The position numbers and the translations under genes are program-made. Below the pieces are notes generated by a model. That model was not told the origin of the DNA and did no database searches. It saw only the letters and a list, made by a program, of their open reading frames with translations. From contig JASJCQ010000024.1 of NCBI GenBank assembly GCA_030065915.1, positions 1 through 64,000 of the forward strand: 64,000 nucleotides of DNA, written 5' to 3'. Of this stretch, positions 31,876 through 40,404 are shown piece after piece. This DNA is from Woeseiaceae bacterium (GTDB taxonomy: Bacteria; Pseudomonadota; Gammaproteobacteria; Steroidobacterales; Woeseiaceae). Each line of letters starts with the position of its first letter. The stretch's first letter is position 1.

Positions 31876-33348
31876 CTAGTCGTCTATCTCCACGACGTCT
31901 GCAACACCGTCTCCGTTCTCGTCGTCCAGTTCGACGAAGTCGTCGACTTGCGGCACGCCGTTCTCAAAGAACGTCTCAGCGCCAATGGTGAACGCAATGC
32001 CGAGAACGCTGATCGACACATCATCGATTGCGGTGACCGGCCCCTCGATCTCATAACCCCGGTCGTCTTCGATGTGCAGCGTCGAAGCGTAGATGCTGCC
32101 ATCACTACCTCTACGAGCGTCGATCTCAACCTTGTCATTGGCCGTGATGCTGTTCAGGTCGTAGCGAACGGTCGCCGTGTCATCGAGGAAGATCGTGTCG
32201 GGCGTAACGCGAACGTCGATCGTGCCGATCGCAGGGCCGAATGACAGCGTGATTGTGCCGTCGCGAGGTGCTGTCGCAGTGACACTCTGCACATCCGCCT
32301 TGAACTCCAGGTCATCTTCTTCGAGCTCGATTTCATCGACGAGCAGGACGTCGTCGACGTAACGGCCCTCGACCTCGACATAAAGTCCATCGGCAGAAAA
32401 GTCTGCGATGCTGTCTGCGAGGCTCATCGGGAAGTACTGTGTCTGGCTGTCGAAGCTTAGTGCGACGCCCATGACCGACCAGGTTTCCGTCCCGGCATCG
32501 TACGACAGCGTACCTTTGATCTCGATGTCGTCATTGTCATCGTCACCGAGACGATCCTCGTCCTCGAGTTCGACTTTGGTCGCCAGCAGGTCGCTAGGTG
32601 CATTGACCGGATCGGGAATCGTGCCCTCAACCTCGACATACTGCTCGTCGGCGATACCGGCGGACGGTATCTCTGCGCCTGCGGCGATCGTTACGTTGAG
32701 CGTGGCCCCGTTCCTTAAAACCAGGACGAACTCGGAGCCGCCATCGTAGGCGGTCACAGTGCCTTTGGCTTCGAAGTCATCATCCGACGCATCCTGCTTC
32801 TCGATATAGGACGCGACCAGGACATCACCGTCGAACGCGCCGCTGACTTCGACGTTGTCGCCATTCATGATGGTCAGGAAGCTGAAGTCGGGATCGTCCT
32901 CAGCATCGAAGTTCGTGCGGCCCTCGATGGCCCGGGTCGACACGCCGAAGATTGTGAACGTCTTGACGCCCTCATTGGCCGGGTCTGCAGCCAGGTTCTC
33001 GACAATGCCCTCAATGTCGTCATCGTAGCTGATGCTGCTGGCTTCGCCGGAGCTGCCGTCCGCGCTTACAGTGCCCTGGATCTTGACTACCATGCCAACG
33101 GCCAGCGCGTCGTCACCCGATGCCGTGTCGTCATCGACGTCGTAGGTCGCACCCGACGTGTCGTAGCGCACGCCATTGACGTAAACGCTGCCAAAGCCAG
33201 TAATTTGCCCGACGGTAGTCTGCGGCGTTGCCGCTGCCGGCAGAGGATTGTTGTTAGAAGTACTGTCGGAACCACCCGAACCGCCGCAACCTGCAAGAAG
33301 TGCTGCGAGCGAAAAGCCGAGCAATCTGACGAATGTCTGGATCTTCAT
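31876..33348 (-). CDS. DUF5666-domain lipoprotein
   Basis: 490 residues from ATG 33348 after GGGAG; the frame is open to 33519 without a better start. Lipobox LLAGC with Cys21, then GGSGGSDSTSNN. Several DUF5666 units follow, each a small beta-barrel of about 60-80 residues with the pattern V-x-G-x-I-T/V-x(n)-V-E-G (VGQITGFGSVYVNGVRY near 45, VEVSGAFDGDVLVASYIE, VEVEGTIPDPV, YVEVEGRYVDDVLLVDEIEL). The protein is very acidic, ending in Asp/Glu-rich blocks. It is exported and lipid-anchored, possibly a surface protein; no enzyme activity can be assigned. Confidence 0.85.
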   Translation of the reverse strand: MKIQTFVRLLGFSLAALLAGCGGSGGSDSTSNNNPLPAAATPQTTVGQITGFGSVYVNGVRYDTSGATYDVDDDTASGDDALAVGMVVKIQGTVSADGSSGEASSISYDDDIEGIVENLAADPANEGVKTFTIFGVSTRAIEGRTNFDAEDDPDFSFLTIMNGDNVEVSGAFDGDVLVASYIEKQDASDDDFEAKGTVTAYDGGSEFVLVLRNGATLNVTIAAGAEIPSAGIADEQYVEVEGTIPDPVNAPSDLLATKVELEDEDRLGDDDNDDIEIKGTLSYDAGTETWSVMGVALSFDSQTQYFPMSLADSIADFSADGLYVEVEGRYVDDVLLVDEIELEEDDLEFKADVQSVTATAPRDGTITLSFGPAIGTIDVRVTPDTIFLDDTATVRYDLNSITANDKVEIDARRGSDGSIYASTLHIEDDRGYEIEGPVTAIDDVSISVLGIAFTIGAETFFENGVPQVDDFVELDDENGDGVADVVEIDD

Positions 33349-33571
33349 TTTGAACTCCCAAGCGTGTTTATGCTTTCTTACACGAGCTGAGTGCGCAAAA
33401 GGTTCCATCGAATGACATTGTGTCGCCAGGTACAGACAGTCGCCAGAAACTCCAGCCTGTACATGCGTTTTCGTTCGTTTTTTGCATTCCGACCGTCCAG
33501 CACTACAAGGCGTTTGCACTAGCGCAACCCAACAACTGCTCGCCGGTGATCGGTCTACGCGCTGAACGGCG

Positions 33572-34438
33572 CTAGGCTATCTTGTTCCTTGGGTTCACCG
33601 ACAGTCTGGATCGCATCTCGCGCCACATTGCCAGGTACTTGTCGTAGGCCTCGGTCCCGGTGACCAGCAGGGGCTGCAGGTAGAAGCTCCTGTCGATGCG
33701 CTGGTCGCGCCAGTACTCCATGACCGGGGTTCTGACGGCGTAGTCGCTGTCGCCGAACTTGTTGTAAACCTGTGGCAGCCTGAAGACGTCCGGCATGCTA
33801 CGCAAGTCGTCAGCGTAGCCGGCATAGAGCCCCAACGGCTCCAGGTACTTCCAGCCGAGACCCTCACTGAGATAGTTCGTCTCGTCGGCGACGAGTCTCG
33901 ACAGCCACTGGTCTGAGAACCAGGCTTTCCAGCCGGGCAGAGGGTCATGTGTCCTGTGATGCAGGACCCTGGCCTCCTGTATGCCGGTGAAATTTGCCAG
34001 CATCCGGTCTGCTATCACTTCACTGGCGATGAAGCCCTCGCAGTACTCCATTGACCAGATTCGATCGGAGTAGGGCTTGATCTTGTCGACGAATAGCTTG
34101 TCCCTGACCTTGAAGGAGCCGAAGTCTGTCTCGTGATGAATCGGCAGCGTGTCGGCGTAATCCCTGTTCGCGGCCGCGACAGTATGGCTCTCATTGATGA
34201 CGTGCTTCGGCGTCAGTACCTGGAAGTCATACTTCCGGGCCTGTGGCCAGGTCAGATCGAAATGTGTGCGCATCTCGCAACCCGCGCCCGTTTCGAAGGC
34301 CTTGACGTAGCGCTCGGCTTTCGCGGTTCCCCAGACCAACCAGGGCGAACACATGTCCCTGGCGATGATCTCGGCTATCTCAGGGTCCTTGCAGGCGCGG
34401 CGTTGATCGTTGCCGAAGAAGCGGACCTGGACTCTCAT
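33572..34438 (-). CDS. Conserved-looking protein of unknown family
   Basis: 288 residues from ATG 34438; the open frame continues another 109 codons over the quinone oxidoreductase start region, which is unlikely to be coding. It is cytosolic in appearance (no signal or membrane segment) and rich in Trp, Tyr and Arg: DMCSPWLVWGTAKAERYVK (29-47), SMEYCEGFIASEVIADRM, FSDQWLSRLVADETNYLSEGLGWKYLEPLG. The pattern resembles large globular enzymes or phage-like/ADP-ribosylation-type domains, but no motif is decisive. It sits 36 bases from the quinone oxidoreductase and reads the same way, perhaps as the last gene of the acyl-CoA operon. I do not recognise it. Confidence 0.6.
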   Translation of the reverse strand: MRVQVRFFGNDQRRACKDPEIAEIIARDMCSPWLVWGTAKAERYVKAFETGAGCEMRTHFDLTWPQARKYDFQVLTPKHVINESHTVAAANRDYADTLPIHHETDFGSFKVRDKLFVDKIKPYSDRIWSMEYCEGFIASEVIADRMLANFTGIQEARVLHHRTHDPLPGWKAWFSDQWLSRLVADETNYLSEGLGWKYLEPLGLYAGYADDLRSMPDVFRLPQVYNKFGDSDYAVRTPVMEYWRDQRIDRSFYLQPLLVTGTEAYDKYLAMWREMRSRLSVNPRNKIA

Positions 34439-34473
34439 TGCCTGGACCTGTGGATCATTCGGGAAAGGCCGGC

Positions 34474-35451
34474 TTATCGCATCCTCAATACGACTTTGCC
34501 CAGCGCGCGTCTGCCGGTTATCGCGCCGAAGGCCTGTTTGAAATCGTCGAGCGCATAGGACTCGGTTACCCGCGGTTTGAGCGTGCCGGCCTGGATCATC
34601 CCTGCCATCTCGATGACGTTCTGTACCTGCAGTTTCGGGTTCTTCTGTGCCCACGTACCCCACCAGACGCCGATGATGCTGGCTTCTTTCAGCAGCGCAA
34701 TATTCAGCGGGAAGGCCGGGATATCGCCGGCGGCGAAGCCTATGACGAGGTAGCGCCCGTGCCATGCGAGTGAGCGATACGCCTGCTCGGCAAGGTCACC
34801 GCCGACCGGGTCGTAGACAACGTCGGCGCCTTTCCCGTCCGTCAGCGATTTCACGGCGTCCTTCAACGGCTGGTCCGTGTAGTTGATCAGATCGTCGGCA
34901 CCTGCCTCTTTCGCGAAGGCGAGCTTCTCGTCGGTGCTGGCTGCGGCTATAACGTGGGCGCCCATCGCCTTGGCGATCTCGACGGCGGTGATGCCGACGC
35001 CGCCGGCGGCGCCCAGGACCAGCACAGTCTCACCGGGCTTGAGCTCAGCACTCTGCTTCAGCGCGTGGTAGCTCGTGCCGTAGGTCACACTGAATCCTGC
35101 GGCCTGTTCGAAGTCCAGCCCTTCGGGTAAAGGCATGCTAAGGATCTCGTCGGCCACGCACTGCTCGGCGAATGCGCCGCCACGCGGCATGACGATGACC
35201 TTGTCGCCGACCTTGAAACGCTTGACGTCATTGCCGACGGCGCTGACGACGCCCGCTGCCTCGTTGCCGGGCACGAACGGCGGCTCTGTCTTGACCTGGT
35301 ACTGGCCAGCGACCACGAGGATGTCCGGGAAGTTCACGCCGGCCGCGTGGACGTCGACGAGAATCTGGGCATCCCCGATGTCGGGCGTCGGACGATCTTC
35401 GATCGCCAGCGTATCCGGCGGGCCGTAAGCATTGCAGACCAGTGCGCGCAT
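34474..35451 (-). CDS. NADPH:quinone oxidoreductase family (zinc-free MDR)
   Basis: 325 residues. The coenzyme motif is GAAGGVG (147-153), with the N-terminal GroES-like half starting MRALVCNAYGPPDTLAIEDRP and the D-V-x-A-A-G-V-N-F-P-D block (33-43). No cysteine cluster for structural zinc is present, and the YxxxK-type SDR site is absent, so it is an MDR of the QOR/enoyl-reductase type. It may reduce a quinone or an enoyl/crotonyl-like intermediate of the neighbouring fatty-acid genes. It ends the SDR-MaoC-acyl-CoA dehydrogenase run. Confidence 0.9.
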   Translation of the reverse strand: MRALVCNAYGPPDTLAIEDRPTPDIGDAQILVDVHAAGVNFPDILVVAGQYQVKTEPPFVPGNEAAGVVSAVGNDVKRFKVGDKVIVMPRGGAFAEQCVADEILSMPLPEGLDFEQAAGFSVTYGTSYHALKQSAELKPGETVLVLGAAGGVGITAVEIAKAMGAHVIAAASTDEKLAFAKEAGADDLINYTDQPLKDAVKSLTDGKGADVVYDPVGGDLAEQAYRSLAWHGRYLVIGFAAGDIPAFPLNIALLKEASIIGVWWGTWAQKNPKLQVQNVIEMAGMIQAGTLKPRVTESYALDDFKQAFGAITGRRALGKVVLRMR

Positions 35452-35461
35452 GTTGTTCCCC

Positions 35462-36373
35462 TTAGTTGTTCAGGTCGATACCGAGTGCCTGGGCACCCTT
35501 CTGTGCAAACTTCAGTGTCTGGTCGGAACCGACCTGCAGTTCGCGCATGCCGTCTGTGTCGCTGATGGCCTCCCACGCCGCCGCGATGCTGTCGGCGCTG
35601 AGATTGTCGGGCAGCAGATTCACGCCTTCCGTTTCGAAGTTGCGGTTGACGGCAAAACCGCCACCGCCCGCGCACAGTATCGTACGACTCGGCGCGGCGT
35701 CGCTGGCCAGGAACACGACGCCATGACTGACTGCCTCAGGCGCCAGGATCTTGTACACGGCGTCGGGAATCAGGCCCTCGGTCATCGCCGTTCCGGCGAT
35801 CGGAGCGAGGCAGTTCACTCGGATGTCGTACTTGGCGCCCTCGAGATGCAGCGTGTTCATGAATCCGACGACCGCCATCTTGGCTGAGCCGTAGTTTGAC
35901 TGGCCGAAGTTGCCGTAGAGACCCGAGCTCGAGCTCGTAAAGACGATCCGCCCGTACTGCTGTTCGCGCATGATGTCCCAGACCGCCTTCGTGCAGTTGA
36001 CGCTACCCATGACGTGCACTTCCATGACGAGGCGAAAATCGTCCAGCGACATCTTCGCAAATGTCTTGTCTCGCAGGATGCCTGCGTTATTGACGAGGAT
36101 GTCGATCCGACCCCAGCGGTTCATCGTCTCCGTCACCATGGCTTCGACCTGCTCCATGTCCGAGACGTTTGCGCCAATCGCCAACCCTTCACCGCCCGCC
36201 GCCTCAATGTCGGCGACAACCGCGTTGGCGCCGGCCAGGTTGCCGTCCGCATCCGCGAGGTCACTGACGACGACGCGCGCACCTTTCTCTGCCAGTGCCA
36301 GCGCGTGTGCGCGGCCCAGCCCACGGCCCGCGCCGGTTACGATGGCGACCTTGCCGGTCAAATCGATACTCAT
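35462..36373 (-). CDS. SDR, peroxisomal multifunctional-enzyme-like 3-hydroxyacyl-CoA dehydrogenase
   Basis: 303 residues. TGAGRGLG (13-20), the Asp-bearing strand end VVSDLAD, and Tyr161/Lys165 (YGSAK) identify the SDR core; NNAGILRDKTFAKM is the family's signature loop of MFE-2/FOX2-type D-3-hydroxyacyl-CoA dehydrogenases. The C-terminal 50 residues are longer than in FabG. With the MaoC hydratase downstream in the run it could oxidise a 3-hydroxyacyl-CoA. It shares 48 bases with nothing else, so the operon is loose here. Confidence 0.88.
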   Translation of the reverse strand: MSIDLTGKVAIVTGAGRGLGRAHALALAEKGARVVVSDLADADGNLAGANAVVADIEAAGGEGLAIGANVSDMEQVEAMVTETMNRWGRIDILVNNAGILRDKTFAKMSLDDFRLVMEVHVMGSVNCTKAVWDIMREQQYGRIVFTSSSSGLYGNFGQSNYGSAKMAVVGFMNTLHLEGAKYDIRVNCLAPIAGTAMTEGLIPDAVYKILAPEAVSHGVVFLASDAAPSRTILCAGGGGFAVNRNFETEGVNLLPDNLSADSIAAAWEAISDTDGMRELQVGSDQTLKFAQKGAQALGIDLNN

Positions 36374-36421
36374 TCGATATCCCCTGTTGGATTGGCGGCC
36401 TGCGCTGCGGCAGGCACACAG

Positions 36422-36883
36422 TTACTTCACAATAAACAGCGCCAGCATCTCGGCAATCAGCGCCGGCTTTTCTTCGCCCTCTATCTCGACGCTGACGTCG
36501 ACCGTCAGCAGCCACTGGCCCGGACTCTTCTCCGTGATGTCCACGACGCGCTGATGCGAGCGTATGCGCTTGCCGACACGCACCGGCGACAGGAAGCGCA
36601 GCTTGTTCGAGCCGTAGTTGACGCTCATCTTCGTACCCTCCGGCACGATGATGTGTTGCTCATTCAGGTGAGACAGCAGCGACAACGACAGGAATCCGTG
36701 CGCGATCGTCCCGCGGAACGGCGTGAATTTCGCCTTGATGCGATTGACGTGGATGAACTGGTGGTCATTCGTCGCGTCAGCGAACTGGTTGACGCGATCC
36801 TGCGTGATCTTCAGCCAGTCCGATGGCTCAAGCTGTTTGCCAACGTATCCGGGCAGGTCCTCGACTTTGACGAACTGTGGCAT
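36422..36883 (-). CDS. MaoC-family enoyl-CoA hydratase (hotdog fold)
   Basis: 153 residues, a single hotdog domain. The R-hydratase motif has Asp40 and His45 (TNDHQFIHV), with the conserved G-T-I-A-H-G-F-L block (58-65) closing the active site, as in PhaJ and FabM-like hydratases. It adds water to a trans-2-enoyl-CoA giving the (R)-3-hydroxyacyl-CoA, which the SDR downstream in the run could then oxidise. It starts 4 bases after the acyl-CoA dehydrogenase stop, so the two are surely one operon. Confidence 0.92.
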   Translation of the reverse strand: MPQFVKVEDLPGYVGKQLEPSDWLKITQDRVNQFADATNDHQFIHVNRIKAKFTPFRGTIAHGFLSLSLLSHLNEQHIIVPEGTKMSVNYGSNKLRFLSPVRVGKRIRSHQRVVDITEKSPGQWLLTVDVSVEIEGEEKPALIAEMLALFIVK

Positions 36884-36887
36884 CGAG

Positions 36888-38105
36888 CTACCTGATGTAC
36901 TGCTTCAGTTCCTTGCGGGCAACGACCATGCGATGCACCTCGTCCGGCCCATCGGCCAGTCGTAAGGTCCGGGCGGCCGTGTACATGCTGGCCAGCGGGA
37001 AGTCCTGCGAGATGCCCGAGGCACCGTGCATCTGGATGGCATCGTCAATGATGTCGATTGCGATGGTCGGGACGACCGCCTTGATCTTCGAGATCCATAG
37101 CTGCGCTTCCTGCACGCCCTGCGTGTCGATGGCATAGGCCGTGCGCAGCGTCAGCAGGCGTGCCATGTCGATGTTCATGCGGGCCGTCGCGATCTTGTCG
37201 TAGTTCCCGCCGAGCTTGGCAAGCGGCTTGCCGAAGGCCGTTCTCGAGACCGAGCGCCTGCACATGAGTCCCAAGGCACGCTCGGCCATGCCAATGGCGC
37301 GCATGCAATGGTGGATGCGTCCCGGGCCGAGCCGGCCCTGGGCGACTTCGAAACCGCGGCCCGGGCCGAGAACCATGTTCGATTCTGGCACGCGCACGTC
37401 GGTGAATTTCAGGTGCATGTGCCCGTGTGGCGCATCGTCCGCCTCGAACACGTGCATCGGTCGGACGACCTCGACGCCCGGCGCGTCCATCGGCACGAGA
37501 ATCTGCGAGTGCTGCTGGTGGCGTGCGTTGTCCGGGTTCGACTTGACCATGCAGATCAGCAGCTTGCAGCGCGGGTCGCCGGCGCCGGAGATGTAGGTCT
37601 TCTCGCCGTTGATGATCCACTCGCCGTTGTCGAGGACGGCGCTGGTTGAGATGTTGGTCGCATCCGACGACGCGACATCCGGCTCAGTCATCGCGAATGC
37701 CGAACGAATCTCGCCGTTCAGCAAGGGCTCGAGCCACCGCTTCTTCTGCTCGTCGGTGCCGTAGCGCTCGATGACCTCCATGTTGCCGGTGTCCGGCGCG
37801 CTGCAGTTGAACGTCTCAGCCGCGAGGTGAGAGCGCCCCATTTCTTCGGCGAGGTAGGCGTACTCGACGGTCGTCAGCCCGTAGCCGCTCTCGCTGTCCG
37901 TCAGCCAGAAGTTCCACAGGTTTTTCTCTTTGGCACCCGACTTCAGCGTGTCGAGGATCTCGAGTTGCCGCTCCGTCAGCGTCCAGCGATCGCCGTTGTT
38001 CACTTCCGCGAGGAACTCCTCGTCGACCGGCTGCACCCGATCCCGGATATAGGCCTTAACCTCGTCGAGAATGGGGGTTAAGCGTTCAGTGACACCGAGA
38101 TCCAT
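36888..38105 (-). CDS. Acyl-CoA dehydrogenase
   Basis: 405 residues of the ACAD11-like branch. The N-terminal helical domain starts after VQPVDEEF. The flavin-binding segments are SAFAMTEPDVASSDATNIS (about 137-155) and EWIINGEKTYISGAGDPRCK (172-191), and the C-terminal helices carry FGKPLAKLGGNYDKIATARM and MHGASGISQDFPLA. It introduces the 2,3 double bond into an acyl-CoA, passing electrons to ETF. First gene of the leftward run; the start is preceded by AGGAAT. Substrate chain unknown; the whole run reads as a beta-oxidation-like pathway. Confidence 0.93.
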   Translation of the reverse strand: MDLGVTERLTPILDEVKAYIRDRVQPVDEEFLAEVNNGDRWTLTERQLEILDTLKSGAKEKNLWNFWLTDSESGYGLTTVEYAYLAEEMGRSHLAAETFNCSAPDTGNMEVIERYGTDEQKKRWLEPLLNGEIRSAFAMTEPDVASSDATNISTSAVLDNGEWIINGEKTYISGAGDPRCKLLICMVKSNPDNARHQQHSQILVPMDAPGVEVVRPMHVFEADDAPHGHMHLKFTDVRVPESNMVLGPGRGFEVAQGRLGPGRIHHCMRAIGMAERALGLMCRRSVSRTAFGKPLAKLGGNYDKIATARMNIDMARLLTLRTAYAIDTQGVQEAQLWISKIKAVVPTIAIDIIDDAIQMHGASGISQDFPLASMYTAARTLRLADGPDEVHRMVVARKELKQYIR

Positions 38106-38183
38106 AGTGATTCCTTTCTATGCGCTGACAGCCGATACGGGGCCGCAGAGTTTGACAGATTGCGGCGTGCTTGACGAGGTGGC

Positions 38184-38897
38184 TCAGGCCTCCCCGGACA
38201 GCGCCTGGCGTGCACGCTGTCGATGAAACTTGATGCCCGGCACGACGATGCCAAAGACGATGTAGAAGACGCCAGCCGAAAAGAGCCAGCTGTCGCTCGT
38301 GTATATGGCGAGCACGACCGAACCGAGCGGAATGAGTGTACTCGCCAGCCAGAAGCTGACGGTCGTAAAGGTATCGAATTGTTCTGTCGGCGAGAGTTCG
38401 ATTTCCTCCGCGACGTTCAGTGCGTGCCAGTTGAGCATCATGATGATGAATGACAACGAGCTGTATCCGAGCCCGAAGATAATCAGAACGGCGCGAAAGT
38501 CCTCGGCCGACGCATAGACGAAAGCCGATTCAGGCGTGACGCCCGGCAGCCACAGAAACGCGCCTGAGTAGATCGCCTTCAATGGATACACATACACGAG
38601 GACGATGAAAATCAGGATCATCGACAGGAACGTCGATTTCGCATCCTCCAGGCCGTAACGACGGCTCCACGCATAATGCGCGTACCAGAAGAACGCGATG
38701 TTGGCGAAGCACAGTGCAAAGGCGGGCACCTGCTGCATCGCGAGCAGGAATTCGTCGTAATTTTGCGGAATGTTGTCACCGCCGCCAACGACCAGCAGCG
38801 TTACAGCAAACGCGAATGCCGCATCGATGAATGTCTCGAGACGCGTCATCTCGGCGCCACGAATCAGGAACCCGTCTTTGGTGTGTGTCTTTGACAC
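38184..38897 (-). CDS. TMEM175-family (DUF1211) ion channel
   Basis: 237 residues. The channel signature R-L-E-x-F-I-D-A-x-F-A-F-A-V-T-L-L occupies residues 19-35, which in TMEM175 forms the pore-lining first helix. Five more helices follow (ALCFANIAFFWYAHYAWSR; LSMILIFIVLVYVYPL; VLIIFGLGYSSLSFIIMML and two later). Bacterial members conduct potassium or other monovalent cations with little selectivity. The stop is 78 bases from the acyl-CoA dehydrogenase start; no functional link is evident. Confidence 0.9.
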   Translation of the reverse strand: MSKTHTKDGFLIRGAEMTRLETFIDAAFAFAVTLLVVGGGDNIPQNYDEFLLAMQQVPAFALCFANIAFFWYAHYAWSRRYGLEDAKSTFLSMILIFIVLVYVYPLKAIYSGAFLWLPGVTPESAFVYASAEDFRAVLIIFGLGYSSLSFIIMMLNWHALNVAEEIELSPTEQFDTFTTVSFWLASTLIPLGSVVLAIYTSDSWLFSAGVFYIVFGIVVPGIKFHRQRARQALSGEA

Positions 38898-38984
38898 GAA
38901 GTCTCGCTTCAGCGGCCTGCCTTCCGGTGGAGTATACCGGGCCGCTGGGCTATCGTTTCATCAACGCCAATCGAAGGGTCTTCC

Positions 38985-39746
38985 ATGCGCCGACTGCTGG
39001 CGATCATCAGCGTGTTCTGTCTGCTCGCGCCCCAGGGCGTGTCGGCTGACGATGACGTGCTTGTCGCTGTCGCGAGCAACTTCGCACCAGCAGCGCGGGA
39101 GATCGTCGAGCAATTCAACGAGACCACCGAATACCGTGCCACGCTGAGTAGCGGATCCACCGGCAAGCTCTATGCGCAGATTGTCAACGGCGCGCCGTAC
39201 GACGTCTTTCTGTCGGCCGACGTTGCGAGACCCGTATTGCTGGAGCAGCAGGGGCACGCGGTGCCGGACAGCCGCTTTACCTACGCGGTCGGCAGGCTGT
39301 TGCTGTGGGCGCGAAACGAAAAGGGCGATGCAGACGCCTGCATCGACGCATTCCTGGATGACCGGTCGTCGAGGATTGCGATTGCCAACCCGAAAATTGC
39401 GCCCTACGGCGCGGCGGCCGAGGAGTATCTCCGGCAAGCCGGTCTCTGGGAGGGCGCGGTCGATCGACTGATCGTCGGGGAGAACATATCGCAGACGCTG
39501 CAGTTCGTCAGCGCCGGTGGCGCAGCCTTCGGTTTCATCGCCGCGGCACAAGCGCCGTTTCTCCCACCGGACGCCTGCCTTTGGGACGTGCCGACGACAC
39601 TGTACGCGCCAATCCGCCAGCAGGCCGTGCTGCTTACGCGCAGCCGCGAAAACGAGGCAGCCACCGCCTTTATGAGCTTCCTGCGCGGTGACGGGCAGGG
39701 GATCGTGCTTGGTCGCGGCTACGCAACGGAGACTGGCGGTGACTGA
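38985..39746 (+). CDS. modA: Molybdate ABC transporter, substrate-binding protein
   Basis: 253 residues with a Sec signal (MRRLLAIISVFCLLAPQGVSA). Mature-protein motifs follow the ModA pattern: VAVASNFAPAAREI, TLSSGSTGKLYAQI, NGAPYDVFLSADVARP, AIANPKIAPYGAAAEEYL and ENISQTLQFVSAGGAAFGFI. The Ser, Ser, Ala and Tyr ligand positions of molybdate can be followed. It binds molybdate (or tungstate) in the periplasm. Its stop overlaps modB by 8 bases. No ModE box or molybdenum-cofactor riboswitch was seen in the 88 bases upstream. Confidence 0.95.
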   Translation: MRRLLAIISVFCLLAPQGVSADDDVLVAVASNFAPAAREIVEQFNETTEYRATLSSGSTGKLYAQIVNGAPYDVFLSADVARPVLLEQQGHAVPDSRFTYAVGRLLLWARNEKGDADACIDAFLDDRSSRIAIANPKIAPYGAAAEEYLRQAGLWEGAVDRLIVGENISQTLQFVSAGGAAFGFIAAAQAPFLPPDACLWDVPTTLYAPIRQQAVLLTRSRENEAATAFMSFLRGDGQGIVLGRGYATETGGD

Positions 39747-40404
39747 CGGCTGGCAGGCGCTCTGGCTGACAGCGCAGCTGGCGGCTATCACCACGGCGAT
39801 CCTGATGGTAGTCGCGACGCCGATGGCCTGGTGGCTTGCGAATACGCGATCGGTCTTCCGACCGCCCATCCAGGCCATCGTTGCCTTGCCCATCGTCTTG
39901 CCACCCACGGTCATCGGCTTCTACCTGCTGGTCCTGCTGGGTCCGACGTCAACGTTGGGCGGCTGGTGGGTGCAGCTGACGGGCAGCACGCTGACTTTCT
40001 CGTTCTCAGGTCTGGTCATCGCATCCTGCATCTACAGCCTGCCCTTCGCCGTACAGCCGTTGCAGAACGCGTTCGAGCCGCTCGGACAAGCCGAGGTGGA
40101 GGCCGCTCGCACGCTGGGTGCGTCGAAACTCGACGCCTTCTTCAGCGTCGTCGTGCCGATGAGCAAGCCGGGTTTCATCAACGCCGCGGTCTTGAGCTTC
40201 GCGCACACGATCGGTGAATTCGGCGTCGTGCTGATGGTTGGCGGCAATATTCCCGGAGAGACGCGCCTGATATCGATCGCGATTTACGACAGCGTGGAGT
40301 CGCTGGATTACTCGACCGCCCACTCAATGTCCGCGGTGCTGTTGGTGCTCGCCTTCGTGACGCTGCTTGGCATGTTCCTGTTCAATCGGAGACGGGCGGC
40401 ATGA
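39739..40404 (+). CDS. modB: Molybdate ABC transporter, permease
   Basis: 221 residues from GTG 39739, which overlaps modA by 8 bases; the frame continues 17 codons upstream inside modA. Five to six helices, and the cytoplasmic EAA loop is EVEAARTLGASKLDAFFSVVVPMSKPGFI (about 129-157), the ABC-permease coupling region. FAHTIGEFGVVLMVGGNIPGETRLISIAIYD is the ModB hallmark. Works with ModA and ModC for molybdate uptake. Confidence 0.95.
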   Translation: MTDGWQALWLTAQLAAITTAILMVVATPMAWWLANTRSVFRPPIQAIVALPIVLPPTVIGFYLLVLLGPTSTLGGWWVQLTGSTLTFSFSGLVIASCIYSLPFAVQPLQNAFEPLGQAEVEAARTLGASKLDAFFSVVVPMSKPGFINAAVLSFAHTIGEFGVVLMVGGNIPGETRLISIAIYDSVESLDYSTAHSMSAVLLVLAFVTLLGMFLFNRRRAA

